A stretch of 64,000 bases of DNA from an uncultured Porphyromonadaceae bacterium (GTDB lineage Bacteria > Bacteroidota > Bacteroidia > Bacteroidales > Muribaculaceae), in contig CABPYL010000003.1 in the NCBI GenBank assembly GCA_902461565.1, positions 61,666-125,665 of the forward strand. Direction: 5' to 3'. This document shows, piece by piece, positions 1-8,209 of the stretch (within the stretch, counting starts at the first letter, position 1; every line of letters begins with the position of its first letter). The notes below the pieces were generated by a model. It saw only the letters and a program-made list of their open reading frames with translations, made no database searches and was not told the origin of the DNA. The position numbers and the translations under genes are program-made.

Positions 1-2
1 TG

Positions 3-977
3 TCCATGATGCCAGCAGAAATGCGCGCCCGCTCACTATCGGCAATGGTAGACAATATCCGCCAGATGTCCGATTCAGAAGAGTTCCGCCTGGCAATGGA
101 ATCGGCAAAGCCCACAGAAACAATGATTGCCGGACAATGCGTGGCAACCATAAACCGTTTCTTTACCGGCAACGCCGACGGCAAGCGTATGGCTCTGGCA
201 AACGATACAAAAAGCATTGTGCGGAATATGCTTCATCTCCTGCCTGAAGGATTCTACGACTATACCCCCGAACTTGACGCTATCGACAATCTGTGCAAGC
301 ATCACGAATATCAGGCTGCTATGGATATATACAGCCTCCTCCCGGAAAATGTGAATGTCGGTGCAGAAACCCTCTGCAACCTCGCACAGGCAAGCGCGAA
401 ACTTAACATGTCTGATGAACCTGCAGATTTCTATCGCCGCGCGCTCAAAGTATCACCGGGCATGCGTCGCGCGGTCATTGGTCTTGCCCGTCTCAATGCC
501 GAGGCAGGAAACATAATCGCAAACATCGCCCTTATGGAACCCTTTGCCGCCGACAATGCCGACAACGACGAGTACCTGCTTCTGTTAGGCAACGCCTACC
601 TCGCCGGTGGGAAGACCGACAAAGCCGTCGAAACGTTCCATAACCTCGATTATATAAGCGAAAACGACGTGGCAAAAGAACCGCTGGCATGGGCGCTGAC
701 CCTCGCCGGCGATTACGACAATGCAGCTTTGTTCTTTGCCGAAGCCATGCAGGAACACATCTCTCCGAAACTTTTCGCCCGAAACGGTATACGTCTTTGG
801 CTCGCCGGCGACAGGCGCGAGGCGCTGCAGATGTTCGAAAAGGCTGCCGGAGCATACTCCGGAAACGATTTCGCTGCCTACCTCCGGCAACTCGCATCAG
901 CCACAGGCACCGTCGGCATCAAAGCCGATCTGCCACTCGCCGCCGAAATAATCCGCTACCGCAAGGCTCAGAAATAA
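3..977 (+). CDS. TPR-containing protein, left-truncated by window edge
   Basis: This is a tetratricopeptide-like helical repeat protein. Paired helices with the A..G...A.....AL pattern run along most of the 323 visible residues, for example the stretches around TLCNLAQASAKLNMSDEPAD and LLLGNAYLAGGKTDKAVETF. The frame stays open to base 3, so the first ATG at base 6 may be internal and the true N-terminus may lie outside the window. No enzyme motif is visible. Such proteins act as protein-binding scaffolds; the partner is unknown here. The gene ends 35 bases before the DUF4293 gene on the same strand, so the two may be co-transcribed. Confidence 0.75.
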   Translation, partial: SMMPAEMRARSLSAMVDNIRQMSDSEEFRLAMESAKPTETMIAGQCVATINRFFTGNADGKRMALANDTKSIVRNMLHLLPEGFYDYTPELDAIDNLCKHHEYQAAMDIYSLLPENVNVGAETLCNLAQASAKLNMSDEPADFYRRALKVSPGMRRAVIGLARLNAEAGNIIANIALMEPFAADNADNDEYLLLLGNAYLAGGKTDKAVETFHNLDYISENDVAKEPLAWALTLAGDYDNAALFFAEAMQEHISPKLFARNGIRLWLAGDRREALQMFEKAAGAYSGNDFAAYLRQLASATGTVGIKADLPLAAEIIRYRKAQK

Positions 978-1012
978 AAATATTGAAATTATAAACCCAA
1001 TAAGCTAAAACA

Positions 1013-1438
1013 ATGGTAATACAACGCTGGCAAACCCTCTTTCTCCTTATTGCATGTATTCTTATGTGTGTATTGTGCGTAAGTCCGTTCGCACAGATAG
1101 CCGCCGCCGAGGCAACGGCAGCCCCCACACCCGTCTTCGTTAAGGACGCCCCAGTCTTTCTTGTTCTTAACATCGTTATCGCCGCCCTGCTGTTCATCGC
1201 CATCTTCCTGTTCAAGAATCTTAAACTGCAGATGCGCATAACAACAATGTCGATAGTACTCCTCGCCGCTTCGGCTGTTACAGGCGGATTCATCATCTAC
1301 GCCACCATGCCGGATGCCGAAATAATATGGACCGGAGCCGTGCTCCTGTTAGTGCTCTCTGCAGTTTTCGCAGTATGTGCGCTGCGGTTCATGCGGAAAG
1401 ACCACAAACTGCTCAGAAGCTACGACCGGCTGCGCTAA
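1013..1438 (+). CDS. DUF4293 family inner-membrane protein
   Basis: The protein has 141 residues and four predicted membrane segments: about 8-32 (starting LFLLIACILMCVLCV), 48-67, 75-98 and 103-123. It ends in a short basic tail. The MVIQRWQTLFLL start and overall size fit the Bacteroidetes-specific DUF4293 family, whose function is unknown. It follows the TPR gene at 35 bases. Its last 26 bases overlap the 3' end of the convergent HAD gene, a tail-to-tail overlap. Confidence 0.8.
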   Translation: MVIQRWQTLFLLIACILMCVLCVSPFAQIAAAEATAAPTPVFVKDAPVFLVLNIVIAALLFIAIFLFKNLKLQMRITTMSIVLLAASAVTGGFIIYATMPDAEIIWTGAVLLLVLSAVFAVCALRFMRKDHKLLRSYDRLR

Positions 1439-2075
1439 GCATATCAAGCAGGCCACCAAACGTCAATCCCCCGAAGCCATCGATAATGACATCCGCCTTA
1501 CCGACAATGCTCTCGCGGGGATTTGTCGTAGCAAGACCCACCACAGCAGCCCCGGCGGCACGACCAGCAGCCATACCCGAGAAAGAATCCTCGAACACAA
1601 TGCAGCGCGCCGGATCAACACCGACCATCTCGGCGCCGCGCAGATAAGGCTCGGGATGCGGTTTGGAATGCGTTACACACGAATCCGTTACAATAGCCCT
1701 GAAATGCGACATAAACACAGGCTCATTGGCCGCCAGACGTGCCATCTTGGCATCGTTGCTGCTTGTAACCACCACCGAGGGCACACCTGCGGCATCCAGT
1801 TGTTCAAGAAAATCGACAACACCGTCAAATAGATCGTATGTCATCGCCTCCTCGCAGTCTTTCAGAAGATCGCACACACCATTGCGCACTGCATTGTCAG
1901 GAAAATACTGATTCAGAATCTGTGCGAGCGTCATACCCTTTATGGCCAGGGCGAAATTCGGTATTCCGGTAGGATATACCCTCTCGATATCGCGCCATAT
2001 TTCAGTGTATTTGGTCTCTGTATCAACAAGAACACCGTCAAGGTCGAAAAGTGCGGCTTCGGGGAGTGTATTCAT
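1413..2075 (-). CDS. HAD-superfamily hydrolase (beta-phosphoglucomutase-like)
   Basis: This is a haloacid dehalogenase family phosphatase or phosphomutase of 220 residues. Motif I is LFDLDGVLVDTET, with the nucleophile Asp11 and general acid Asp13. Motif II is VVVTSSNDAK, and motif IV is IVFEDSFSGMAAGRAAG. A helical cap lies between motifs I and II. The DGVLVDTE form and the cap position match the beta-phosphoglucomutase/sugar-phosphatase subgroup, but the substrate cannot be read from the sequence. The gene stands alone, convergent with the DUF4293 gene and divergent from the tRNA. Confidence 0.85.
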   Translation of the reverse strand: MNTLPEAALFDLDGVLVDTETKYTEIWRDIERVYPTGIPNFALAIKGMTLAQILNQYFPDNAVRNGVCDLLKDCEEAMTYDLFDGVVDFLEQLDAAGVPSVVVTSSNDAKMARLAANEPVFMSHFRAIVTDSCVTHSKPHPEPYLRGAEMVGVDPARCIVFEDSFSGMAAGRAAGAAVVGLATTNPRESIVGKADVIIDGFGGLTFGGLLDMLSAAGRSF

Positions 2076-2156
2076 CTGCTATATTAATTGATTTGCAGTG
2101 CAAAATTAGCAAAAGAAATCATCAAAAGAAAAATCGGAATTAAAAATCAGCCTACT

Positions 2157-2188
2157 TTTGCATAATTGCGAAAAAAACATTAACTTTG
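2157..2188 (+). promoter_or_regulatory. Bacteroidetes-type promoter of tRNA-Pro
   Basis: TTTG at 2157-2160, a 20-base spacer and TAACTTTG at 2181-2188 match the Bacteroidetes sigma-ABfr consensus TTTG-N19-20-TAnnTTTG. The tRNA begins 17 bases downstream. Confidence 0.75.
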
Positions 2189-2204
2189 CAGTCGCTTAGC
2201 CAAT

Positions 2205-2277
2205 CGGGGTGTAGCACAGTTGGCAGCGCGCCACGTTCGGGACGTGGAGGTCGGAAGTTCGAGTCTTCTCACCCCGA
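2205..2277 (+). tRNA. tRNA-Pro, anticodon CGG
   Basis: A 73-base cloverleaf. The acceptor arms are CGGGGTG (2205-2211) and CACCCCG (2270-2276), with A as discriminator. The anticodon stem CCACG/CGTGG encloses loop TTCGGGA, giving anticodon CGG, which reads CCG proline codons. The T arm carries GTTCGAGTC. The CCA end is not encoded; the genome reads ACAA at the 3' edge. The C1-G72 start pair is typical of bacterial proline tRNAs. Confidence 0.93.
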
Positions 2278-2290
2278 CAAGCTTACAGTT

Positions 2291-2325
2291 AATCGCTCAT
2301 AAGTCAACAGCTTGTGAGCGATTTT
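2291..2325 (+). terminator. Terminator after tRNA-Pro
   Basis: AATCGCTCATAAG (2291-2303) pairs with CTTGTGAGCGATT (2311-2323) through a 7-base loop, with one wobble pair, and runs into a short T stretch. Confidence 0.7.
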
Positions 2326-2444
2326 CATATATAGCACATACAACTCGTTTCAATAGATAAAATACAATAAGATTCCCACTATTTGGCAATTAGTATATTA
2401 TCCTATACTTTTTTGTCTTTGCCTTGAATTTTTTCATCGAAAAG

Positions 2445-2475
2445 TTGTGGAGGACAAAGAAATGGGCTAAATTTG
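2445..2475 (+). promoter_or_regulatory. Promoter ahead of the BspA leader
   Basis: TTG at 2445-2447, a 20-base spacer and TAAATTTG at 2468-2475 fit the Bacteroidetes promoter. It lies about 310 bases before the next confident start codon at 2784, implying a long leader. Confidence 0.6.
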
Positions 2476-2523
2476 CATCGGGTCGGCAGAGGCCACCCGT
2501 ACATATTCATTATAAGCGTATTC

Positions 2524-2691
2524 ATGCTTTATCCTGTATCAGAAATTCGCCAAATTTTAGAAATGGAGGAAAAGCAGTCGAAGGCGCTCATGCTTGTCGC
2601 ATATCCACTCCCCGGCAAGGGGTATCGATATCCGATAAAGGCGTGGGAGTGGACTGTTTATTCCGTTTCGGGCGTTTGGCGATGCCTCTGA
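2524..2691 (+). CDS. Possible 55-residue small protein or leader ORF
   Basis: An ATG-started frame of 55 codons begins about 40 bases downstream of the predicted transcription start. It opens with the helix-like MLYPVSEIRQILEMEEKQSK, and its C-terminal part is rich in aromatic residues (YRYPIKAWEW). I recognise no family. It overlaps the left arms of the competing stems, so ribosomes on it could affect folding; that is inference. It could equally be a chance frame. Confidence 0.22.
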   Translation: MLYPVSEIRQILEMEEKQSKALMLVAYPLPGKGYRYPIKAWEWTVYSVSGVWRCL

Positions 2692-2783
2692 TATAATAAA
2701 CTGAACATCGTTCCACGCTACTTTTTTATATCTAATCCATTATCCCTGCCGACCGGGAACGAGCGAGGCCCTTTCATCTTTTT

Positions 2784-5700
2784 ATGAAAAAACTAATCTT
2801 ATTATCGTTGCTGTTCGTATCACTCGCCGCACATGCTTTTACCTACAACCATCAGGATGGCAATTTATGTTACATGCTTATCGATAGTTATTGTTATGTC
2901 TGCGGTGTCGCCGATGGCGTAACCGGCAAAGTTGTTGTTCCGGAATCTATTCGACATAAATCTTCCGTAGACCACAAGACAAGGACATATAAAGTTGTCG
3001 CCGTGGCTAAAGATGGTTTCAGCGGCAACAGTCAACAAGGTCTGGAGGAATTGGTACTTCCGGAAACTATTACAGAAATATATTCAGGAGCATTCAACGG
3101 TTGCGGCGCATTGAAAACGGTAAACATCCCCTCGCAGGTTACCGAACTTGACAACGTGCTCAACAACTGCCCGTCCCTTACTAAAATTACCATACCGGCG
3201 ACTGTCTCAAAATTAAATCAGATTTTGAACAATTCCACAATCGAAGAATTTATCATTGCCGACAGCGAAACGGACTTACCGGCAAACGGATTATTCAGCA
3301 GCAACTCCGTAATCAAGAAATTTTATCAGGGCCGAAATTGTACCGGCGTATCTTTCAGCAATAAAGGCATTGAATCACTTGTCCTTGGGGATAACATTAC
3401 CGAAATCGGTTATGCAATGTATACCAACAATCCAATTCAGGAGGTAACATTTGGCAAAAATATTATTAAAATAGGGGACAGTGCATTCAAAAGTACCAAA
3501 TTAAAGGAAATAAGTCTGCCTGAATCACTTATAGAATTAGGAAATAATTCCTTTGATGAGTGTGAATTTCTTGAAATGTTTAACATCCCATCAAAAATTA
3601 CAAATCTCGGATACAATTTTAACAAATGCCCATCAATTGTTAAAGTAACTATTCCTGCAACCGTTACAAATATAAGTGCCGTATTTTGCGATTGCGGTAC
3701 AATAGATGAATTCATTATTGCCGATGGAGAAACTACACTATTCGCGGGAGGGTGGTTTGCAGACAACACTTCAATAACGAATATTTATCAAGGGAGAAAT
3801 AGCACAATTAAATTTTATTCCAAGAATATCGAATCACTCACTGTAGGAGATTACGTTACTGAAATTGGAGAAAATATGTATAGCAGTAACCCTCTACAGA
3901 TGGTAACTTTCGGTAAAAATATTGCTAAAATCGGTAGAGAGGCATTTAAGGGAACTCAATTAAAGAATATCTATTTCCCAGAATCACTCATGGAATTAGG
4001 AAATTTCGCCTTCGACAATTGCCCACTTCTTGAAAAATTCAATATTCCCTCAAACATAACAGAACTTGGATATAATTTTAACAATTGTCCATCTATCTCA
4101 AAGATAACTATTCCTGCGTCTGTTACAAATCTAACTGCTGTATTTGGCGATTGCGGTACAATAGATGAATTCATTATTGCCGATGGAGAAACTACACTGT
4201 TCGCGGGAGGGTGGTTTGCAGACAACACTTCAATAACGAATATTTATCAAGGGAGAAATAGCACAATTAAATTTTATTCCAAGAATATCGAATCACTCAC
4301 TGTAGGAGATTACGTTACTGAAATTGGAGAAAATATGTATAGCAGTAACCCTCTACAGATGGTAACTTTCGGTAAAAATATTGCTAAAATCGGTAGAGAG
4401 GCATTTAAGGGAACTCAATTAAAGAATATCTATTTCCCAGAATCACTCATGGAATTAGGAAATTTCGCCTTCGACAATTGCCCACTTCTTGAAAAATTCA
4501 ATATTCCCTCAAACATAACAGAACTTGGATATAATTTTAACAATTGTCCATCTATCTCAAAGATAACTATTCCTGCGTCTGTTACAAATCTAACTGCTGT
4601 ATTTGGCGATTGCGGTACAATAGATGAATTCATTATTGCCGATGGAGAAACTACACTGTTCGCGGGAGGGTGGTTTGCAGACAACACTTCAATAACGAAT
4701 ATTTATCAAGGGAGAAATAGCACAATTAAATTTTATTCCAAGAATATCGAATCACTCACTGTAGGAGATTACGTTACTGAAATTGGAGAAAATATGTATA
4801 GCAGTAACCCTCTGAAAAAAGTAACTCTCGGCCAAAATCTTGTCAAAATAGGAAACGCTGCTTTTGGCAACTGCGATAATATAGAGCAAATAACTGTTTT
4901 CGCTGAAAATGTTCCGGTGTGCGAGAATAATTCTGTTTTCACACAGAATGCTTACGACAATGCAAAGGTGCTGGTTCCGTCGGGTAGCCGAAAGGCATAC
5001 GCCGAGGCGCCGGTCTGGAAACTGTTCAAAAATCTTGGACAGTCCACTTGCGCGGTATCGTTTGAATATAATGCCAAAGAGTGCGCACTGACGCTTCCCG
5101 AGGGTTTTGAAGGCTCGGTGAAGAACGGCGAGAATCTTACTTTTAACGTGCAGCCGCTCGACGGATTCAGAATCGGCAAGGTTACTGCCGAGGGTAACTG
5201 CAAGGCTCTCGTTGCAGGAGAAAACAGTACATGGACACTCGACAGCATAACAAGCGATATCACCGTGAAGATTCCCTCGGAGATAATCACATATGCCGTG
5301 AAAGCGAATATTGACCCGAAGACCGGACAAATTACGATAAACGGCGAGGCTACCGATTCACTGCGCGTAGAATGGGGCAAGAGTGCAATTGTAGATGTTG
5401 AGCTATACGAGGGCTATAAACTCGATTCAGTAAAAGTCAATGGCGCCGATGCAACGCTAACAGACAGCAAACTGATGTTCGGAACTGTATACGAGGACAA
5501 AACGGTAGAGGTCGCCGCATCGCTCATGACCTATCTGTTCACAACCGAATTCGACAGCGAATGCGGCACTGTAACAGTAGGCGGCAACACCGCGACAGAG
5601 CAGACATACACTTACGGCAGCCGTCCGGAGATTGAAGTGATTCCCAACATCGGCTATTGTCCTTCATACGTGCGCCTCAACGGCGAAGACATCATGGACC

Positions 5701-6218
5701 GAATGACGGACAACAAATTCACTGTCGATTCGATAAAGAGCAACATGACGCTGAACGTAGGCTTTGAAGTTCGCACGGTTATGCTGTCGGTACTCGGCCT
5801 TGAAGGCGGACGCGTGGCAACTGTATACGACTACGGCGAAACTGCACGCGTCAAGATTATTCCCGACGAGGACTGGCGAATCAACAGCATAATGTTCAAC
5901 GGCACGCCCATAGACGAGAACGAACTGGAGAACGGGCTATTTGTTACTCCCGCACTCACCGATGACAGCGAGATAAGCGTAACATTCGAAAAAGACAACT
6001 CATCCGTCAATAAAGTAGAAGCTGGAAACGGCATCCGCGTTTACGGCAATAACCGCACTATCCGCATCGAAAACGCCCCCGAAGGCGAGCCGTGCCATAT
6101 TTTCGATGTCGACGGCCGGACAATCTACAGTGGCACCGAGCACATTATCAAAATGAATGCCGGCGGCATTTACATCGTGGCTATCAACGACCGATCCTTC
6201 AAACTGATGCTGAAATAA
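2784..6218 (+). CDS. BspA-like leucine-rich-repeat surface protein with tandem duplication
   Basis: A 1144-residue exported protein. It has a signal peptide at 1-18 (MKKLILLSLLFVSLAAHA). Residues about 60-740 are BspA-type (TpLRR, LRR_5) leucine-rich repeats of the form I..I..AF..C..L..I..P..V. Beta-rich repeat domains follow to about 1070, and a C-terminal module at about 1080-1144 (IFDVDGRTIYSG.. then GGIYIVAI) resembles a type IX secretion sorting domain. Residues 303-676 consist of a 153-residue unit repeated 2.45 times almost perfectly at DNA level, after an older diverged unit. The repeat part is visibly more A+T-rich than the ends. BspA-type proteins are linked to binding of host or bacterial surfaces; the ligand here is unknown. 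The start follows a leader with attenuator-like structure. Confidence 0.88.
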   Translation: MKKLILLSLLFVSLAAHAFTYNHQDGNLCYMLIDSYCYVCGVADGVTGKVVVPESIRHKSSVDHKTRTYKVVAVAKDGFSGNSQQGLEELVLPETITEIYSGAFNGCGALKTVNIPSQVTELDNVLNNCPSLTKITIPATVSKLNQILNNSTIEEFIIADSETDLPANGLFSSNSVIKKFYQGRNCTGVSFSNKGIESLVLGDNITEIGYAMYTNNPIQEVTFGKNIIKIGDSAFKSTKLKEISLPESLIELGNNSFDECEFLEMFNIPSKITNLGYNFNKCPSIVKVTIPATVTNISAVFCDCGTIDEFIIADGETTLFAGGWFADNTSITNIYQGRNSTIKFYSKNIESLTVGDYVTEIGENMYSSNPLQMVTFGKNIAKIGREAFKGTQLKNIYFPESLMELGNFAFDNCPLLEKFNIPSNITELGYNFNNCPSISKITIPASVTNLTAVFGDCGTIDEFIIADGETTLFAGGWFADNTSITNIYQGRNSTIKFYSKNIESLTVGDYVTEIGENMYSSNPLQMVTFGKNIAKIGREAFKGTQLKNIYFPESLMELGNFAFDNCPLLEKFNIPSNITELGYNFNNCPSISKITIPASVTNLTAVFGDCGTIDEFIIADGETTLFAGGWFADNTSITNIYQGRNSTIKFYSKNIESLTVGDYVTEIGENMYSSNPLKKVTLGQNLVKIGNAAFGNCDNIEQITVFAENVPVCENNSVFTQNAYDNAKVLVPSGSRKAYAEAPVWKLFKNLGQSTCAVSFEYNAKECALTLPEGFEGSVKNGENLTFNVQPLDGFRIGKVTAEGNCKALVAGENSTWTLDSITSDITVKIPSEIITYAVKANIDPKTGQITINGEATDSLRVEWGKSAIVDVELYEGYKLDSVKVNGADATLTDSKLMFGTVYEDKTVEVAASLMTYLFTTEFDSECGTVTVGGNTATEQTYTYGSRPEIEVIPNIGYCPSYVRLNGEDIMDRMTDNKFTVDSIKSNMTLNVGFEVRTVMLSVLGLEGGRVATVYDYGETARVKIIPDEDWRINSIMFNGTPIDENELENGLFVTPALTDDSEISVTFEKDNSSVNKVEAGNGIRVYGNNRTIRIENAPEGEPCHIFDVDGRTIYSGTEHIIKMNAGGIYIVAINDRSFKLMLK
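3690..4813 (+). repeat. 459-bp in-frame tandem repeat, about 2.45 copies
   Basis: Unit 1 is 3690-4148, unit 2 is 4149-4607 and the partial unit 3 is 4608-4813. The only difference I find between units 1 and 2 is A at 3740 versus G at 4199 (and G at 4658). Identity ends near 4813, where CTACAG is replaced by CTGAAA. The period is a multiple of three, so the repeat adds whole 153-residue LRR blocks. Confidence 0.93.
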
Positions 6219-6237
6219 ACAAGTTATAATTATAAGC

Positions 6238-6268
6238 AACGCCTGCAGGCCAATAGCTTGCAGGCGTT
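6238..6268. terminator. Bidirectional terminator between BspA gene and tyrA
   Basis: AACGCCTGCA (6238-6247) and TGCAGGCGTT (6259-6268) form a perfect 10-bp stem with an 11-base loop, placed between the convergent genes ending at 6218 and 6288. Confidence 0.75.
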
Positions 6269-6287
6269 ACTTGTAACTATTCGGGTA

Positions 6288-7061
6288 TCACTCCACGTTT
6301 TTGCGGACGCGGTCGATAAAGGTTTTCATGCGCGCGGAGTCTTTCGCACGAATAATATCCCGGAGTTCAGTGAGATTTTCTATAATGCCGTCGAGCTGCT
6401 CAGGCGTATTTGGATTGAAAAGAATTTCGGACAGGAGGTAGTCGTCCTCACTCATAAGTCCTCGGGCGATTGCCATGTGACGCTTGAAAGTGGTGCCGGG
6501 AGCGTCCTGATGCTTCATCACGGCACCGAAAGCCAGTGTGCTGGCAAAGGGTATGGACAGCGAGTAGGCTATCGTGAGGTCGTGCTCGCTGAATGTGTAT
6601 TCTTCGATATGAAGATGCAACCGCCGGTACAGGTCCAGAAAGAATATACGGCCAAGATGGTCGCCTTCTTTGATAACAATCGCGTTCTCGGTAGACAGAT
6701 TACCCATAGAGGCAAAAGTAGGGCCGAACATCGGGTGGCTGGAAACAAAAGGATGCCCGCAGGAGGCATAGAACTCGGGCAGGCCGGTTTTCACGGAAGC
6801 GATATCGCTTATGATGCAGTTGTCCGGAATATACGGCAACACCTGCTCGAATGCCCGGATGGTATATTTTACTGTCGCAGCATTTATCAGAAGCTCCGGC
6901 TCAAATTCCTCCACCTGTTCCGGCTTAGTGAACCGCTGCACATTGTATGTATAGCGCAGACGCATGGGATCCGGATCGAGAACGGCCACTTCATGGTCAA
7001 AAGAAAGCAAATCGCAGAAGAACGAGCCCATTTTTCCGGCTCCGAGAATAAGAATTTTCAT
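6288..7061 (-). CDS. tyrA: Prephenate dehydrogenase
   Basis: Converts prephenate to 4-hydroxyphenylpyruvate with NAD(P), the committed step to tyrosine, in the cytosol. The N-terminal Rossmann fold has GAGKMG at residues 7-12 and an acidic residue at the end of strand 2 (AVLDPD). The family motifs ISDIASVK and SSHPMFGP follow. The C-terminal half is the helical dimerisation domain. At 257 residues it is a short form with no ACT or chorismate mutase domain. It is the last gene of the aromatic operon, 14 bases after the DAHP synthase fusion, and presumably shares the attenuator at 10291-10426. Confidence 0.9.
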   Translation of the reverse strand: MKILILGAGKMGSFFCDLLSFDHEVAVLDPDPMRLRYTYNVQRFTKPEQVEEFEPELLINAATVKYTIRAFEQVLPYIPDNCIISDIASVKTGLPEFYASCGHPFVSSHPMFGPTFASMGNLSTENAIVIKEGDHLGRIFFLDLYRRLHLHIEEYTFSEHDLTIAYSLSIPFASTLAFGAVMKHQDAPGTTFKRHMAIARGLMSEDDYLLSEILFNPNTPEQLDGIIENLTELRDIIRAKDSARMKTFIDRVRKNVE

Positions 7062-7075
7062 TTTCAGACAGCCGT

Positions 7076-8182
7076 TTATTCGTTAATATCGTCGCCGTTA
7101 AGAATATTGATCTGCTGGCGCACAGATTCTTCGTGCACAGCCGAGAGGACAGTACGCATAAACTCGGCACCCATGTGCATCCTTACAGCAGCCTCGACAC
7201 GCGACGCCATGATATCTCCGTATCGGCCAGCCTGCACAACCGGCATGGAGTGTTCTTTCTTGTAGCGGCCAATCTGGCGGCACACGCCCATACGCCGGTT
7301 GAGTACCTCGAGCAATTCGTTATCGATACGGTCTATCTCACGACGCAGCATGGCAAGGTTCTCGGTGGTGGCGTTCTGGTCGCGCAACACAAGCGTGCTC
7401 AGAATATAGGAAAGAACCTCGGGCGTAACCTGCTGAGTTTTGTCGCTCCAGGCACTGTCCGGGTTGCAGTGGCTCTCGATGATAAGGCCGTCGAAACCCA
7501 TGTCCATCGCCTGTTGCGACAGTGGCGCTATCAGTTCGCGCTTGCCGCCTATGTGGCTGGGATCGCATATAACAGGCAACTGCGGATATCTGCGGCGCAA
7601 CTCCAGGGCGATATGCCATTGGGGCGGATTGCGGTAGATATGCTGGCCGTATGTGCTGAAGCCACGGTGAATGGCGCCTAATCGGCGGATACCTGCATTG
7701 TAAAGACGCTGCAAGGCTCCTATCCACAGTTCCAGGTCAGGGTTAACAGGATTCTTTACAAGAACAGGTCCCTGAAAATTGCGTTCGGCAAGTACATCGG
7801 CCACCTCCTGCATTGCAAAGGGATTGGCGGACGTGCGCGCGCCAATCCACAGAAGATCCACACCGGCGTCGATGGCACACTCGGCATGATAGCGGTTGGC
7901 AATCTCCGTAGAAGTTTTCATACCTAATTCCTTCTGCACACGCGACAGCCACGGCAGCCCGACAGCGCCGACACCCTCGAAACCGCCCGGACGGGTACGC
8001 GGCTTCCATATACCGGCACGAAAAACTGTAATGCCTTCGTCGTGTAGCTGCGCGGCAGTTTCCATCACCTGCTGCTCGCTTTCCGCACTGCACGGACCGG
8101 CAATAACCAGTGGCTTGCGCGCGCCACATTCTTCCTCCGTAAATATCGGCTGGAGATCGTTCATCTGTATATCTGTTGTCAT
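7076..8182 (-). CDS. Bifunctional DAHP synthase / chorismate mutase
   Basis: The N-terminal part (about 20-265) is a DAHP synthase of the KDO8P-synthase-like type, with GPCSAES at 29-35, KPRTRPGGFEG and CDPSHIGGKR. It condenses phosphoenolpyruvate and erythrose-4-phosphate, the entry step of the shikimate pathway. Residues about 275-360 are an AroQ-type chorismate mutase helix bundle (LRREIDRIDNELLEVLNRRM, then GRYKKE), which turns chorismate into prephenate. The fusion is known in Bacteroidetes and probably lets prephenate feed back on entry. It lies between the aminotransferase and tyrA. An internal ATG at residue 7 is an alternative start. Confidence 0.92.
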   Translation of the reverse strand: MTTDIQMNDLQPIFTEEECGARKPLVIAGPCSAESEQQVMETAAQLHDEGITVFRAGIWKPRTRPGGFEGVGAVGLPWLSRVQKELGMKTSTEIANRYHAECAIDAGVDLLWIGARTSANPFAMQEVADVLAERNFQGPVLVKNPVNPDLELWIGALQRLYNAGIRRLGAIHRGFSTYGQHIYRNPPQWHIALELRRRYPQLPVICDPSHIGGKRELIAPLSQQAMDMGFDGLIIESHCNPDSAWSDKTQQVTPEVLSYILSTLVLRDQNATTENLAMLRREIDRIDNELLEVLNRRMGVCRQIGRYKKEHSMPVVQAGRYGDIMASRVEAAVRMHMGAEFMRTVLSAVHEESVRQQINILNGDDINE

Positions 8183-8209
8183 GATGATTATCGTTTAGAT
8201 TATGAAATA

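Larger units (their letters stand above)
2326..2783 (+). other. 458-base gap: structured leader of the BspA-like gene
   Basis: No confident gene lies here. A good promoter sits at 2445-2475, so RNA should start near 2482. Downstream there are competing stems: TCCACTCCC (2604-2612) with GGGAGTGGA (2645-2653), versus GCGTGGGA (2641-2648) with TTCCACGC (2711-2718). The second stem is followed by six T at 2722-2727. A small hairpin TATCG-ATATC-CGATA lies inside the first. A 55-codon frame runs from ATG 2524 to 2691. Either the stretch is a roughly 300-base leader of the 2784 gene or it makes a separate small RNA. Confidence 0.45.

Noticed and set aside
3690..4813. CRISPR-like array
   Set aside because: The unit is 459 bp with no spacers and stays in the reading frame of a surface protein; it is a protein repeat.
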